64,000 nucleotides of DNA from an uncultured Clostridia bacterium (GTDB lineage Bacteria > Bacillota > Clostridia > Christensenellales > CAAEEZ01), in the NCBI GenBank assembly GCA_934365195.1, contig CAKRNA010000001.1, positions 248,001 through 312,000 on the forward strand. Reading direction: 5' to 3'. The stretch's first letter is position 1. The number at the start of each line of letters is the position of its first letter. Positions 15,001 through 20,371 of the stretch are shown here, piece after piece. Made by a program: the position numbers and the translations under genes. The notes under the pieces were generated by a model. The model saw only the letters and a program-made list of their open reading frames with translations. It made no database searches and was not told where the DNA came from.

Positions 15001-16603
15001 GCTCGCTTGTAACGGTGGCAAGAGGGTACTCGGTAAGTAATTTTTGGTTGATTGTTTGAATTTGCTCCTCTGAAACGGCTGCTTCGTTCTTGCCGAAAAG
15101 ACCTACTACCCTTTTAATTAAAGCAGTAAAGTCAAGTTTGCCGCCCTCAGTTAGCATGTTGGTAATAAAATCAGAGAAAGATTTGGTTAGGTTAATAGGG
15201 TTGCCGTCGATATCTTTATCGATCTTAATCTTGTTTGGCAACGTTTGTGCTTTGCCCAAACCGGTTAGGTCGATATAGAACGCTTGGTCCTTACCTACGT
15301 AATAAATGCTTAGTACTGAAGTTTTTTTGCCTTCGTTGTTTTCAAAATATATTTCTGCGAGAATGTTGGTTTTGTTGTTATCTTTTATGTCTAGTTGTGC
15401 CGAGAAAGATACGTGCAAAGAAGTACCAGCCGATTTCGGTACTTGAATTACGTTATTGCTTAGATCGATCTTTGTGTCTAAATCCTTTACAAAGCCGTTT
15501 AGTAGTCCGCCTAAAGCCTTATCGATATCGGCAAGAGTAACCTTGCCTTCGGTAATGTTTACGTCTAAAGCAACGTCAAAGTTTAGAGCGCCTAATTTAG
15601 CGTGTCTAATAGTAACCGTTTCCTCTCCCTTAGGAGTGTCTAGGTCCTTAACGTAAGCGGTTTGGTCGTCTAGGCTGAAATCAACGGCGTTTACGCTAGC
15701 CTCTAAGTTAGAGAAACTTACCTTGAACGAGCCGTCTACGATACTGCGGTTACCCTCTACGCCTATGATGCCAAGACCTAGGTTGATGGTTGCGCCTGCA
15801 GGGATAAACTTGTACACGCCGGTTAGTTTGCCGATAATTTCGTTGATTTTGTCCTTGCCGATTAGTTTAACGATATTGTTGTACAAATCGCCTTGGATAT
15901 CACCGCTACCGCCTAAGAACTTGATTACGTAGTCAAGCGTCTTCTTTAAGTAGATAGTAGAAGTGATTTGCGACGAACCATTAGCAGCGTTATATTGCTC
16001 GTAAACGTCCAAAGCCCCTGCGTTAACCATACTTTTAGCAAGTATCGGTAGCAAGGTTCTTAGGTATGTTTTAGCGTCGTTTATCGTGCCTTGTAATTTG
16101 TCGTAGTTAATAGCCGAAGCCACTAGATTTGCAAGATAGATAATGTCCGTGTCCACAATGTAGAAATGACCGTCGATACCACGAGTATCGAACTTTAAGT
16201 CCACACCGTTAAAGGACGCAGCAATCAACTTTTTAATCTCTTTGTCCTTTTGGTTTACGACAAAACTGAACTTGGAATTGCTTGCGTCTTTGGTGTCTAC
16301 GCTAAGACGTAAATCCATGTTCACGTTCACAAGTTCGTTCGTGCCGAATCTCAACTTAAAGTCACCGTTAAATCCAAGATTTGTTTTGCCATTATTTTGT
16401 CTTTCGGCAAACAGCGCCTCCGCTACTTTTGTAAGCGAAGAAGTCGGGTCATTTTGAAGTTGACCGAACTCCTTGTTCAAAGTAGGATTGCCATCGGCTT
16501 TTCCGCCGCCCCCATTATTGCTGCCGCATGCTACAAGGGTGAAAACCATTGCGATACATACTGCAACCAAAATGAGTTTTTTCCAACTAAACAACTTTCT
16601 CAT
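1..16603 (-). CDS. Giant modular lipoprotein, 3' end beyond window
   Basis: A single open frame runs from the ATG at 16603 to the left edge without a stop: 5,534 codons are visible and the C-terminus is missing. The start has a ribosome site (GAGG, 7 nt upstream). The N-terminus is a lipoprotein signal peptide: basic MRKLFSWKK, a hydrophobic stretch, then lipobox LVAC with the lipidated Cys at residue 26, followed by a Gly/Asn-rich tether. The mature protein is therefore expected on the outer face of the membrane. From about residue 200 to 4,550 it repeats a module of about 300 residues made of amphipathic beta-rich segments (phrases such as GLGLG, INLGL, KVTGLDL, YVDL) and short helices, with Ala/Thr/Ser/Gly-rich linkers. 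A lone CxxC...CxxC pair lies near residues 2890-2915. The last 900 residues lack the linkers and look like Ig/adhesin-type beta domains. Function unknown; a surface scaffold, adhesin or lipid-binding tube are possibilities only. Confidence 0.85.
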   Translation of the reverse strand, partial: MRKLFSWKKLILVAVCIAMVFTLVACGSNNGGGGKADGNPTLNKEFGQLQNDPTSSLTKVAEALFAERQNNGKTNLGFNGDFKLRFGTNELVNVNMDLRLSVDTKDASNSKFSFVVNQKDKEIKKLIAASFNGVDLKFDTRGIDGHFYIVDTDIIYLANLVASAINYDKLQGTINDAKTYLRTLLPILAKSMVNAGALDVYEQYNAANGSSQITSTIYLKKTLDYVIKFLGGSGDIQGDLYNNIVKLIGKDKINEIIGKLTGVYKFIPAGATINLGLGIIGVEGNRSIVDGSFKVSFSNLEASVNAVDFSLDDQTAYVKDLDTPKGEETVTIRHAKLGALNFDVALDVNITEGKVTLADIDKALGGLLNGFVKDLDTKIDLSNNVIQVPKSAGTSLHVSFSAQLDIKDNNKTNILAEIYFENNEGKKTSVLSIYYVGKDQAFYIDLTGLGKAQTLPNKIKIDKDIDGNPINLTKSFSDFITNMLTEGGKLDFTALIKRVVGLFGKNEAAVSEEQIQTINQKLLTEYPLATVTSEQGDSGIDVFAILKIVLKELEWKYTDNQVFYGFGLEVSADMFQQIFKKMNMDISLFKGAKLNIDFKDGLHIGLEVIVNAETYVLNGATEEVAQEFPTLTIGANIDVMPFVAFNEARLPDDNNRHGGDWQVLELKKKLGKDGEIDLVNSLLASLSGKKVYASASAEFTINTDEIKDYNIGGMLGGSIGGALGRALADLQLRTGNINVTYTLNLIANVDLGSFVNMDTKADVMSIVKQVLGGDNEVQLTLKAKKEGGVTEDVLAMLLSKGALYLDAEKIGIPKTKVELEKVFDIIGDLMNKPGSGASQTATATAGEKDKNATLKTIIAVLAQVDVIKIMESEIVIGLNGAFLNVLIPMLTKKDMPIDLTLSKIQFALDFDSVKFTKEDYGTFLNKIAIEILLGANVGGGNLELKATIGGLNVGLVDTSENKDLTLRKEFFGENRQEEDFVNPLENKMLSLGLTGKLKLSGNAKDFTLNGKKLEGEIGSLLSTLALAIGLDNVNAELNINLAAAIDLVNYENNNSQVALTITDKENKLLAGVYVYDGYVYANIPGLIKPFKVEFDVVSLIYDLIKNGGNKGDNQGNGTAFATDGTGAGADTVEALVSIISLTNKGANITLSANLIKGLVAAIIGNMTVPDDKGNVQLDKELGDDIITLIQSLPFDVLVLSSLSTAYKGSGKDTFLNNLEFDLNVYVGENLAGAYNSTNGSIDTSKLDGIGLGIGLGNIDISYINDNYKLPVIDEALKNNRFGDAIAKLDSTDFKDFDIAKVLKDTKASVTLDGYLAISSNGVDVNTDGTIDNNIQLYLKEILNTLPQLLINVGALQKGSADLMRVYFHLAVSADIGAILRGDFNSAIELSLGLYRKAFKGYDESKADKLLSIAALPSENGGGLSLYVDAIGLAKEGINNDILTGKVRLDNIDLNSLLGNIGGSGNAGATAGENDQNNNGKPDLNTTIIKVNSIVGIINSAISKLSINSNGLTVSLGENILGIIINLITHNDGTGSADALPYTTGDIRLVLKQYEEGGFTYDPGIHAHIGFKPRGEGQEETFGLGIGLCNLGIEFARLSDADMFESDFRPSDYDSLLDLNQVSVSLNLGLDVDMKEGVHILNLLSTYGKLVGALEGATALANAKLNVTEDGAKKDLHLGISIQGQIGIKDVSATQVKLQIRSYKSQEDRIKDAKGEPNIESTLIAAVSLYKDEIFFNSGILNFNNIKIPSLGFSKAISDKVKDLIGGIGAQSQAYSTANEADNNKLDFLIGNRQADIMVTKGFVTALLNAVILDENTKDIVNAIVDDLFVGLGVNLNLGTMSASISLDLIKNDNNASAGLVGITAAIQGLEVSVIEKDFFSGEEKAAFNTDYEEAKTNAFLEFGASVIIERTKLEKNKQITPDNFFGQVAGVVGKLDMLDQSIRDTINNILQKLYIDILSDGDNGMNVKLNVLVQVNLDWNNWQSPDLTKSSFRLLLSTEDTNGKEHKAIDINLIGTNDTLYIDAPILRTKGSTDTLGTKFLLKGINLVKIIEKQLEQNRTPSGVAATELATATADNSIATILKIIDEAIGEIQFKQDGITVGLAPKALVAVASILGLVPSVDSGLVDAIKGVIDTFPDTTEGSGVYINYAATKDNKTTPVIGLKYGLKGVGSVEINLHHYAIGVVNDLNKITDTSLPFKDGDGLKNMKSFDESGYTDLAKLPVLQLDINGELSAGLKATTNNGVVSPWDISELVQNVLGSILAIAPLNNIGAKINSDVQGNKTLKFNVKASLDFSNIVGNLQLGLTIYDKDDTDFTKVTLAVYYDKGSLYVHAPDYLQKTLRIDDLLGLFDSIGGAKSVADGETTEGSTEGTPSTPAQVGALQLIFGQEYMALNITSGVFAILTEVLQGMKIDISKNMFDCLENQLGIKITIGTNSADGELNLPDLYAGLNIDFGPVSLGLKASNPIVKIASNKSIVPDEILSGATHFAEATFRIKAEGRIGLSADNTVLDLNKLLKGFGVTESLDFGINLQDPTGVNKKPINLHLGLKIDAEICLGDFNKCKIGVRVVVHDGDNSSFDSVRDDAEGRELLAVYLKGKEVYLDLKNEIIDLTQVHISSDTMDSILKAITKTLAGDNNAEEENGAMSTADETANNVPQRTLANLIKLNFNGTGVTDENGIYSDLGSITAEIGEKVIDGVLELLGVDALIGAGLKGVVKIDTPIKDQTGAKSHYGVGINVTTTNGTLINNLGLYVWLGNIEVVKDTTAGAEGSLLPPSDLVNSDNLVELSNLQDQFINVDLTVSLSMFASKDKNGNNNIIETQPTDKKSLINQKLITEFFKGFVPWMQSEFLGQLLVNAKEGETIDWDSFLSSHSIRLQANINLGLLLNDKTCTNCGRDFSSKNSSYAKDKACPNCHVTGEAIEGKGFFLSDLDFAIELIRNKKVGEEIVIDKTLLGLYVENSQITFYGKEFGLNSFVIEKESVENIANTIKTLIGESTSTGTANNGALSTAGSTADNTATGGKADLDILGLIGKIVREVTVSMYAVRIAFNENVLSNIPTLMKSLGIEGFPEFGYPSLNENNYLQLGLISNKKIDLSLLLNFDMFGLNTSVSISDVSIGLGKKKDIEMPSVTGLDKLDTTNSVLNVNIEAELRLDVNKTENNNVTLSDLLGGLLGDLTVGYKNDSTITKDYLLRIRAQINIVDYTVVLGVEIIEQNKDNTVAPQTILGVYYDSSDSTAYVKSTILPNMKVTGLDLDALIGKLKAQSSAYATDGSGGTGAPTPTTYRPIINNDIITENSDKPSVKVTLAMQQFFAVAISGELISTILYGIDQRNSIPLLPDFEVGVRFGRNDANSPFAIGLQVGLGKNKKPDGKTGFLAELTASIPLGPIGYNTGDPANTMNAGTYVNFLTPTEANSGNNQIVTSEMKGYNTLLNITFDANGEIKPEVKATTVELNLTTYLWFGSKALNSDKSFSDMFAALFGSENVNAEFVAYIKALEERKTKLTVDIKAQVHVKNLIVSALNGEKISLAGTNLQVTVKDVTDKESANHKTIMQITFKGGEGKDGADAIYLRLYEAGVKNVNNITGTKEKQDIAVCVDTINIIDLVMGENAGSSALATGNTESANSSLAALLNVLIKEVEITQLTTENGLYDHNYTRVNVNFTENALDKLIEIVALLLLDTTGKKQEEVAKIDVIKDLLSKINMPSITKGGLYLEFNKDEKADVGLGIGAGIDMEINDFARILIGLEIGKFGVNTTAVEPDKTIRGSAAEVVYNKLSDGLQLNLNFKGYAEINNKNASDPMSIGSLITTVLGLIDKNINLGDVDFTVESKNVERYTLDLVGHIDTKDFMLPKPTAYNSKVRLTIKKEGLNANGTTGSVRTLVDVLLDLQAKAVYVDLEGMKLPKIKLTGLDLAGMLADVISPYLGGEKPASTGTATAYATAGGETNVTASKLSALLYLALGSDGTTTLRFNADLITAILRVVFGYLGQVDTTNKDTFDTLGGLALPNVGTIALRSYKVGEDTRYEMRIYRNPSDMENNYIALGVEGAGVNVCGDKVDVGTINAADFVPIYDLAEGLQLNQVYVDTTLTLDLDFSTNNNGAASFGRYLGRVLAMLIDKDESKYEKYQFKIISEKGNKKLQYQLRIKGVLDVNDLFGGSNLSVELWKMDTAGGSSPNNVMLLGAYLKKDTTNGLPTLYVDLNNLGLPRLKLVGIDGLLGGLGLSSATAQSNVLGTGEYKAVSQANTVKIKTGIIIEDDQVKLQINQGFIYSVLNSLLPNVFKNGYISIGKITIPLPDIKGVELDVPLKDGLKEINLKAYLEKDTDNHIGIQIALNKVEVIGGKNNAGKPITFDESKVNWSEVGDKYANANGVKVMGEDYFNTFGAIHISTSFLADMMNSIVESINPNVIIDYNKRGNSFYRVRGSGAGAGRKTAYQDALDCANWTVGGGGAKGGGAWNKILITRATGNQAQALRIAVVTRTGGSNRDLQGDNPITNLKTWYGQQLVDVYLKGDGDIMLDLTKVLKYLNMESVLKINLGLNLNIGNMIFPGTSAGATATAMSTSGTATAKGDASAALSELFGNLNIGEFLQGIEVRIYTDTKNEKNGGYAQTEIQVKVNPVTIKDLFEIVNWMLITEILSSGNTSHENVTREHANTPTHMYDTFKNAFINNNVSTALPGTLNLNMLDAEHDIANLLGSLLPLPSLNLNPAERFAMQTTSDQDGNATELVRSELTITLGYNPNDVGLIGALKSINAQFGNNYGMGTYDEGNVSQAKDAIRNELGYLYLDIHSRDNDDHYLNYNTSNKKGDIGLVGFKSVQTINNYNRDDASLKQYAEEYIPSGGSTLQHNTSATTVFTVQDPANAVEEIGDFIYRTLPTRANVTYLDGTSTGGALKGEKITTVSIVWDDSRISLSPNGSKDNFLYGWVQNKLIAKIRVNVKSAYELLEVERWTMDSKVPQNAVKFEKLAAGNIIKDGKTNIKMIMESYMSKDLPKTITIYQADGGDWTYSTEAVRVMRYRYADAKTTDNNGNAIPYQTFNLAEGTKEYNGKAVVEEAWTGKWWTKKPASGEVAIECQGKLDWDTSKLAWSAIDPYAVNTSVGNGTVAMTLTSGLMDAITISDIKVEVQRSLSEQKIIEALNEKFGGTSIDVLDIDIVDMPKFKDILVNMMESGGLKIELGGEDVNGYAYTLNLQSSEINFTLTEIENWIISKGNKYSGNTVKLPIKITRTIVNPQATGKKEKITSTFDLTVNIKKQELIELNVRRGKTTGTSSQAVAITLDPYKDFKEQLQEIFANKDGVRYFVEGVFRTNDGTLSKKQVNFDLDAFDMSSESRVKFDISSIYGKYTTKGGTVNMTVMVGDSKLGYTSATVPVKIKSRVLSKANKTIDIGTVDVLDENTLSNINKAYKLEVQFGYNDKKEADIIWFDKEKLIEAAKEGADRIEIDAIVGYKQAGETVVNNYLNQRVTLVAKVTQIKNVSLRTFEGITLTKNKDNTYTLPASIMDKTDLTSLGKVEYEYYSPILNTASKTITYAFDYKAR
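2880..16010 (-). repeat. Array of about 15 tandem modules inside the giant lipoprotein
   Basis: Low-complexity linkers rich in Ala, Thr, Ser, Gly and Asn recur near plus-strand positions 15990, 15000, 14080, 13240, 12200, 11280, 10400, 9510, 8670, 7580, 6790, 5760, 4800, 3930 and 2930, that is every 0.8-1.1 kb. Between them the protein repeats the same order: a GLDL-type segment before the linker, then a helix, a beta-rich run and a YVD/YID-type strand. The modules are diverged at the DNA level, which points to old duplications. Positions are approximate because they were read by eye. Confidence 0.7.
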
Positions 16604-16638
16604 AATTACCTCTCAATTTTACATCACGTGCGCATAAT

Positions 16639-16668
16639 AATATAGCACATATCTATTTTAATTTACAA
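16639..16668 (-). promoter_or_regulatory. Candidate sigma-A promoter of the giant lipoprotein gene
   Basis: On the minus strand, TTGTAA (16668-16663) and TATATT (16644-16639) are 18 bp apart, about 35 bp before the start codon. The -10 matches 5/6 and the -35 matches 4/6 positions of the consensus. Confidence 0.35.
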
Positions 16669-16679
16669 ATACCGATAAG

Positions 16680-17290
16680 TCAATACGTAATCGAAAAAAA
16701 TACCTAAAAATTACGCTTTTTTTCGTTTTTTTTCGTTAATTTTTTATTGCGATTGTGGTTAGAAAAAAATGCACCACAATTTGTAGTGCAATAAAAATTT
16801 TTCATTTGTCAAAAAATATTTTCAAAATTTCAAAATCAAAGCAAAATTTTTTAAATTTTACCTTTTAACGTGCGTTTTCTTCCCCTTTCGCCCTCCAAAT
16901 TTTTGGTTTTTAACAGGCGTTTTACCTCTTTTTTTCACCAAATTTTCACCGTTATTTTTGAGTTTTCCACGCATTTTTTTGCTAGTTTTTCGGCTACTTT
17001 TTTACTGTTTTTCACCCCTATTTTTTGCTAGTTTTTTTACTAATTTTCACCGTTTTTCACGCCTTATTTCACGCCTTTTCTTTGCTATTCTTCCGCTATT
17101 TTCCCGATGTTTTTTTCGTTGTTTTTTTCGTTAAATTATTCCCGATTATTGCTCATTTTTTTACTGTTTTTTCGCTATTTCCCGCTGTTTTTTACCAAAA
17201 TACTGCCGATTTTACTACTAATTTCACAAAACCGCCGATTGTTTGTTAGATTATCCGTTTTTATGGCTTACTAGCCACAAATAGCAAAAT
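16680..17290. other. Gene-free, T-rich strand-asymmetric spacer
   Basis: About 600 bp upstream of the giant gene. On the plus strand it is dominated by T runs broken by short C/G phrases (TTTTTCACC, TTTTTACTG, CGCTATT). On the strand that would be transcribed into the giant gene it is a purine-rich tract with recurring GGTGAAAA and AGCGAAAA phrases. A 74-codon plus-strand frame inside it (17025-17249) is Phe-rich and looks non-coding. No gene or RNA could be recognised. Confidence 0.6.
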
Positions 17291-17301
17291 TTTCGCACAA
17301 A

Positions 17302-17325
17302 AAAATCCCTTTTTACAGGGATTTT
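17302..17325 (-). terminator. Intrinsic terminator after the mutarotase-like gene
   Basis: Stem AAAATCCCT/AGGGATTTT with a 6-nt loop. Read on the minus strand it is followed by a T run. It lies about 70 bp past the stop codon of the gene at 17398-18297. Confidence 0.75.
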
Positions 17326-17397
17326 GCTTTTATTATCTATCGCTTATTTCGGCATTTTCGTACAATATGCTTTTTCAAGCAATTTTCAATAGGCTGT

Positions 17398-18297
17398 TTA
17401 CAGCGTGCTTACAAAGTCTTTTACTTCGTCAAGGCTCTTATCCATGCCAAAGTACGCCGTCCACCTTTCTACGTGCGTTTTTTCCTCGCCCGGCTTTATT
17501 TCGTAAAGCGGACTTAACGTCTCCATTTCCAAAAAGTTTTCCGAGGTGTAGGTTTCAAAGTTGCAGCAATAGTCCGCAAACTCACCCGTTGCCGTTTCAA
17601 ACCTCTTTACAAACAAGTCGCCGTCCACAAAGTAGGTGGATATGCCCTTATTTAGCATCATACCTAGTTTGAACGCACGGTTATTCTCGTTGTCTTGACG
17701 AAGGGTGCAGAACTTGTCGTCGATACTTAGCCTTTGGTCGTTAAACATAGAGTACTCCCAAAATACGAAGTTTCTGTTTGGTAGCAGTCCCGTTTTGTCG
17801 TCGTTTACAGGGATAATCTCCACGCCGCCTTGTTTTAGTACGCTTAGCGCCCACAAACTGCATTTCACCGTTTTGTCCGTTACGTTTTTGAAAATATGCG
17901 TGATTTTCACTTCGCCACCGTCAAACTCAATCTTAAAGCCCGCTTTTAGTCCCGTGGTTTTTTGCTCCTTTGAGAAGAAAGTAACGTCGTTTTCGCCAAA
18001 AATTATCTCGACCGGGTAGTTATCGGGGTTGTAACTTGCAAGGTCCTCAGGGGACTTCCACAGCCTATGTCCGCCGTAAATATACCATTTTTCGCCCTTT
18101 TTGAAGTTCTCATCGAAGTACTCGCCGCCCTTATCGACTAATCTGTCCAAATCGTTCCACATAAAGTTTTGCTTGCTATTTCCAAAATAGATTATTCTTG
18201 GCCCTACCATAGTGGTAACCTTTAAGGTTAAACCGCCGTAATTTAGCACCATACACTTGCCGTAGTTTTGATAATCCTCGTAACTATACTCAAACAT
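17398..18297 (-). CDS. Galactose-mutarotase-like (DUF4380-type) protein
   Basis: A 299-residue cytoplasmic protein with no signal peptide or membrane segment. The N-terminal half has the layout of the mutarotase-fold family often annotated DUF4380: an early GPRIIYFG strand, then GGHRLWKSPED near residues 95-105, where the conserved His would sit in the sugar-binding groove. The middle holds beta strands ending in ALSVLKQGG, typical of this supersandwich fold. It probably binds or epimerises a sugar, but the substrate cannot be read from the sequence. The start is supported by AAGGAGAG a few bases upstream. It is transcribed away from the TetR gene at 18393, and the 95-bp gap may hold promoters for both. 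Confidence 0.55.
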   Translation of the reverse strand: MFEYSYEDYQNYGKCMVLNYGGLTLKVTTMVGPRIIYFGNSKQNFMWNDLDRLVDKGGEYFDENFKKGEKWYIYGGHRLWKSPEDLASYNPDNYPVEIIFGENDVTFFSKEQKTTGLKAGFKIEFDGGEVKITHIFKNVTDKTVKCSLWALSVLKQGGVEIIPVNDDKTGLLPNRNFVFWEYSMFNDQRLSIDDKFCTLRQDNENNRAFKLGMMLNKGISTYFVDGDLFVKRFETATGEFADYCCNFETYTSENFLEMETLSPLYEIKPGEEKTHVERWTAYFGMDKSLDEVKDFVSTL

Positions 18298-18341
18298 AAA
18301 TTCTCTCCTTAAGTTCTTTACTTAGTAAATCAAGGTAAGCC

Positions 18342-18380
18342 TTGACATTGTGCTAGTTATAATGTTATCATTTTAACATT
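18342..18380 (+). promoter_or_regulatory. Promoter with overlapping palindromic operator, TetR unit
   Basis: TTGACA at 18342-18347 and TATCAT at 18366-18371 are 18 bp apart. A perfect 7-bp-arm inverted repeat, AATGTTA-N6-TAACATT (18361-18380), covers the whole -10. This is the usual arrangement for an autoregulating TetR-family repressor, whose gene starts 12 bp downstream. The operator role is inferred. Confidence 0.55.
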
Positions 18381-18392
18381 AAAGGGGTAACT

Positions 18393-18947
18393 ATGGCAAC
18401 TAAAAAAAATATTTCAAAACAGGATATTATTAACGAGACGATAAAACTTATCAATGAGAACGAAGTGGACAACGTATCTCTTGGCGATATCGCAAAAGCG
18501 ATAGGCATATCTAAAGGCACGCTTTTTTACTACTATTCGTCAAAGGACCTTATTTTCGTTGACATCATCAAGCAATATCTTAACGACCTTGCCGCCGACT
18601 TTCTTAGTTGGATAGACAACGCCAACAAAGATACCTCGATAACAAGACTGACTAATTACGTCGTTCAGTACGGCGCACGTAACGAAGTGCCTCGTGGCAA
18701 ACTGCACCTTTACCTAATAAACAAGGCGCTGTCAAACGAGCAACACTTTATGACTTTGTTTAGGGAAAACTACGTGATTTGGCGTGACCTACTAAGCATG
18801 AAAATCAACGATAGAATTCACGACGATAAAATCAGCGAGGACTACGCTACCTTGCTTTTGGTTTTAATCGACGGCATTATCGTTCAAGACTTAGCAGGGC
18901 TACAAGGCGTTGAGATTGCTAGTTTGCTACAATTTATCAAGTTATGA
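18393..18947 (+). CDS. TetR-family transcriptional regulator
   Basis: 184 residues. The N-terminal helix-turn-helix spans about residues 8-55; the recognition region reads IAKAIGISKGTLFYYYSSKD, matching the GxxxGTLYxYFxSKxxL pattern of TetR_N. The rest is an all-helical ligand/dimer domain with no clear ligand clue. A GGGG ribosome site lies just ahead of the ATG. Its stop overlaps the next start (ATGA), and that gene overlaps the third in the same way, so the regulator is co-transcribed with two membrane-protein genes that it probably controls. A palindrome over its promoter is the likely operator. Confidence 0.85.
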   Translation: MATKKNISKQDIINETIKLINENEVDNVSLGDIAKAIGISKGTLFYYYSSKDLIFVDIIKQYLNDLAADFLSWIDNANKDTSITRLTNYVVQYGARNEVPRGKLHLYLINKALSNEQHFMTLFRENYVIWRDLLSMKINDRIHDDKISEDYATLLLVLIDGIIVQDLAGLQGVEIASLLQFIKL

Positions 18948-19429
18948 TTACCGTAATTTTACTACTAGGCAAAACAATAGGCTCGGTAGTAAATTTTTTA
19001 TTGCACGTTATTGCCTACGTAATGCTGTTTTTAGGGCTTTACGTACCGCTAATATACCTTATGTACGGGCTGATTATTGCAGGAATATTCAAGTTCGACC
19101 TTTTTAGCCTAAGCGGGCTATACTCCAGCCTTTACGTGTGGGGGCTAGCGCTTTCTTTCGTGGTATCGCTAATAATTTCGGTTAGGAATATCTTTTTAAA
19201 ACCTGCCACGAAAATCGTGGAAAAATTATCCATAAAACCGCCTAAAAAAGCCCCGAAAAAAGAAATTTACGGGCAGAATCGTGATTTTGAGGGCTATCCG
19301 CTAATTTACGAAAGCCAAGTTCACAAGGGCATAATCGTGCACGAATACAAGTATTACTTCGACCTTTTCGAGCGTGTAAACGGAAGGCTGCAAAAAATAA
19401 AAACCGTGTATAAAAATTCTGGAAAATGA
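18944..19429 (+). CDS. Small membrane protein, second gene of TetR unit
   Basis: 161 residues. Three hydrophobic segments (about residues 2-22, 27-48 and 60-83) are followed by a basic, lysine/proline-rich cytoplasmic tail and a C-terminal soluble patch of about 55 residues that begins near YGQNRDFEGYPLIYESQ. I do not recognise a named family. It starts inside the TetR stop codon and ends inside the start of the next gene (4-bp ATGA overlaps both sides), which indicates translational coupling. A partner or accessory of the downstream membrane acyltransferase-like protein is a reasonable guess. Confidence 0.7.
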   Translation: MITVILLLGKTIGSVVNFLLHVIAYVMLFLGLYVPLIYLMYGLIIAGIFKFDLFSLSGLYSSLYVWGLALSFVVSLIISVRNIFLKPATKIVEKLSIKPPKKAPKKEIYGQNRDFEGYPLIYESQVHKGIIVHEYKYYFDLFERVNGRLQKIKTVYKNSGK

Positions 19430-20244
19430 AGAAAAATTTAGCAAAAAATCAAAATAGAGTGTGGGAAATAGACTTCGTAAGGGGATTTATCGTTCTTCTT
19501 ATGGTGTTTGACCATTTTATGTTTTTAGTGGGCGACGTTTTCGGCGCCGAGTGGCGTAGTTACGCAGTTTCTAACTCGCTACTTAACTTTTCCGACTTTG
19601 CAAAAAACTATTTTTACAGCCCGCTTAGAACAAACGCAGAGCCCTTTATTGCGGCGCTATTTTTCCTTATTTGCGGAATAAGTTCCACCTTTTCCAAAAA
19701 CAACCTAAAACGTGGCTTTTTGCTACTAATTATAAGCCTAATTTTGTCTATTAGTTCTTACTACGTTATGCCCGACCAGTTTATCCACTTCGGCGTACTT
19801 ACTTCGCTTGCTTTTTGCATACTAATTTACGAATTTTTAAATAGGCTATGTAACGGCAACAAAACGGCTGTAACTCTACTAGCCACTATGCTTGCCATAA
19901 TTTTATCACTAATAAATTACTACGGGGAAACGGGCGCTATATTGCCTTCCTCCAAACTGTGTTCGATATTTGTAAGTAGATGGGCAATTTACAACAATTT
20001 CTACTCCCCCGGGGACTTTTTCCCGCTATTTCCACACCTTACGGTAATGCTTTTCGGCGTGGTTATCGGAAACGTATTTTACAAAAACAAACAAAGTTAC
20101 TTACCTTTTGATTGCATTGTTACAAAACCCGTCAATTTCGTAGGAAGGCACGCATTATACTTCTACTTTATCCCGCAACTATTCTTTGCGCTTATCCTTA
20201 TGATAATCAGCAAAGCCGTGTTTAACAGTTGGGTAATTTTCTAG
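19426..20244 (+). CDS. DUF1624/HGSNAT-type membrane acyltransferase-like protein
   Basis: 272 residues with about seven hydrophobic helices. The opening WEIDFVRGFIVLLMVFDHFM matches the R-x-x-D-x-x-R-G pattern of the heparan-alpha-glucosaminide N-acetyltransferase catalytic family (DUF1624/YeiB group), where the conserved Asp and His line the transmembrane acyl-transfer site. Later helices keep FGVLTSLAF and the C-terminal GRHALYFYFIPQ phrase that is common to this group and to acyltransferase-3 proteins. It probably moves an acetyl group across the membrane onto a cell-envelope sugar; substrate unknown. It is the last gene of the TetR unit. Confidence 0.7.
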   Translation: MKKNLAKNQNRVWEIDFVRGFIVLLMVFDHFMFLVGDVFGAEWRSYAVSNSLLNFSDFAKNYFYSPLRTNAEPFIAALFFLICGISSTFSKNNLKRGFLLLIISLILSISSYYVMPDQFIHFGVLTSLAFCILIYEFLNRLCNGNKTAVTLLATMLAIILSLINYYGETGAILPSSKLCSIFVSRWAIYNNFYSPGDFFPLFPHLTVMLFGVVIGNVFYKNKQSYLPFDCIVTKPVNFVGRHALYFYFIPQLFFALILMIISKAVFNSWVIF

Positions 20245-20338
20245 TTTTTTACTATTATTTTTCCCCGCAAATTAGTTAACGTAAAATTTAATTATTTTTT
20301 CATTTTGTCAGTATTTACTATATATTCAGCATTAAAAA

Positions 20339-20356
20339 AACCGACCGTAGTCGGTT
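20339..20356 (-). terminator. Intrinsic terminator after the GH127-like gene
   Basis: Stem AACCGAC/GTCGGTT with loop CGTA, followed on the minus strand by a run of seven T. It sits 16 bp past the stop of the glycosidase gene. Confidence 0.8.
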
Positions 20357-20371
20357 AATTAGTTATGTAAT

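Noticed and set aside
17025..17249. Phe-rich 74-codon plus-strand frame
   Set aside because: It reflects the T-rich tract and has no ribosome site or domain pattern.
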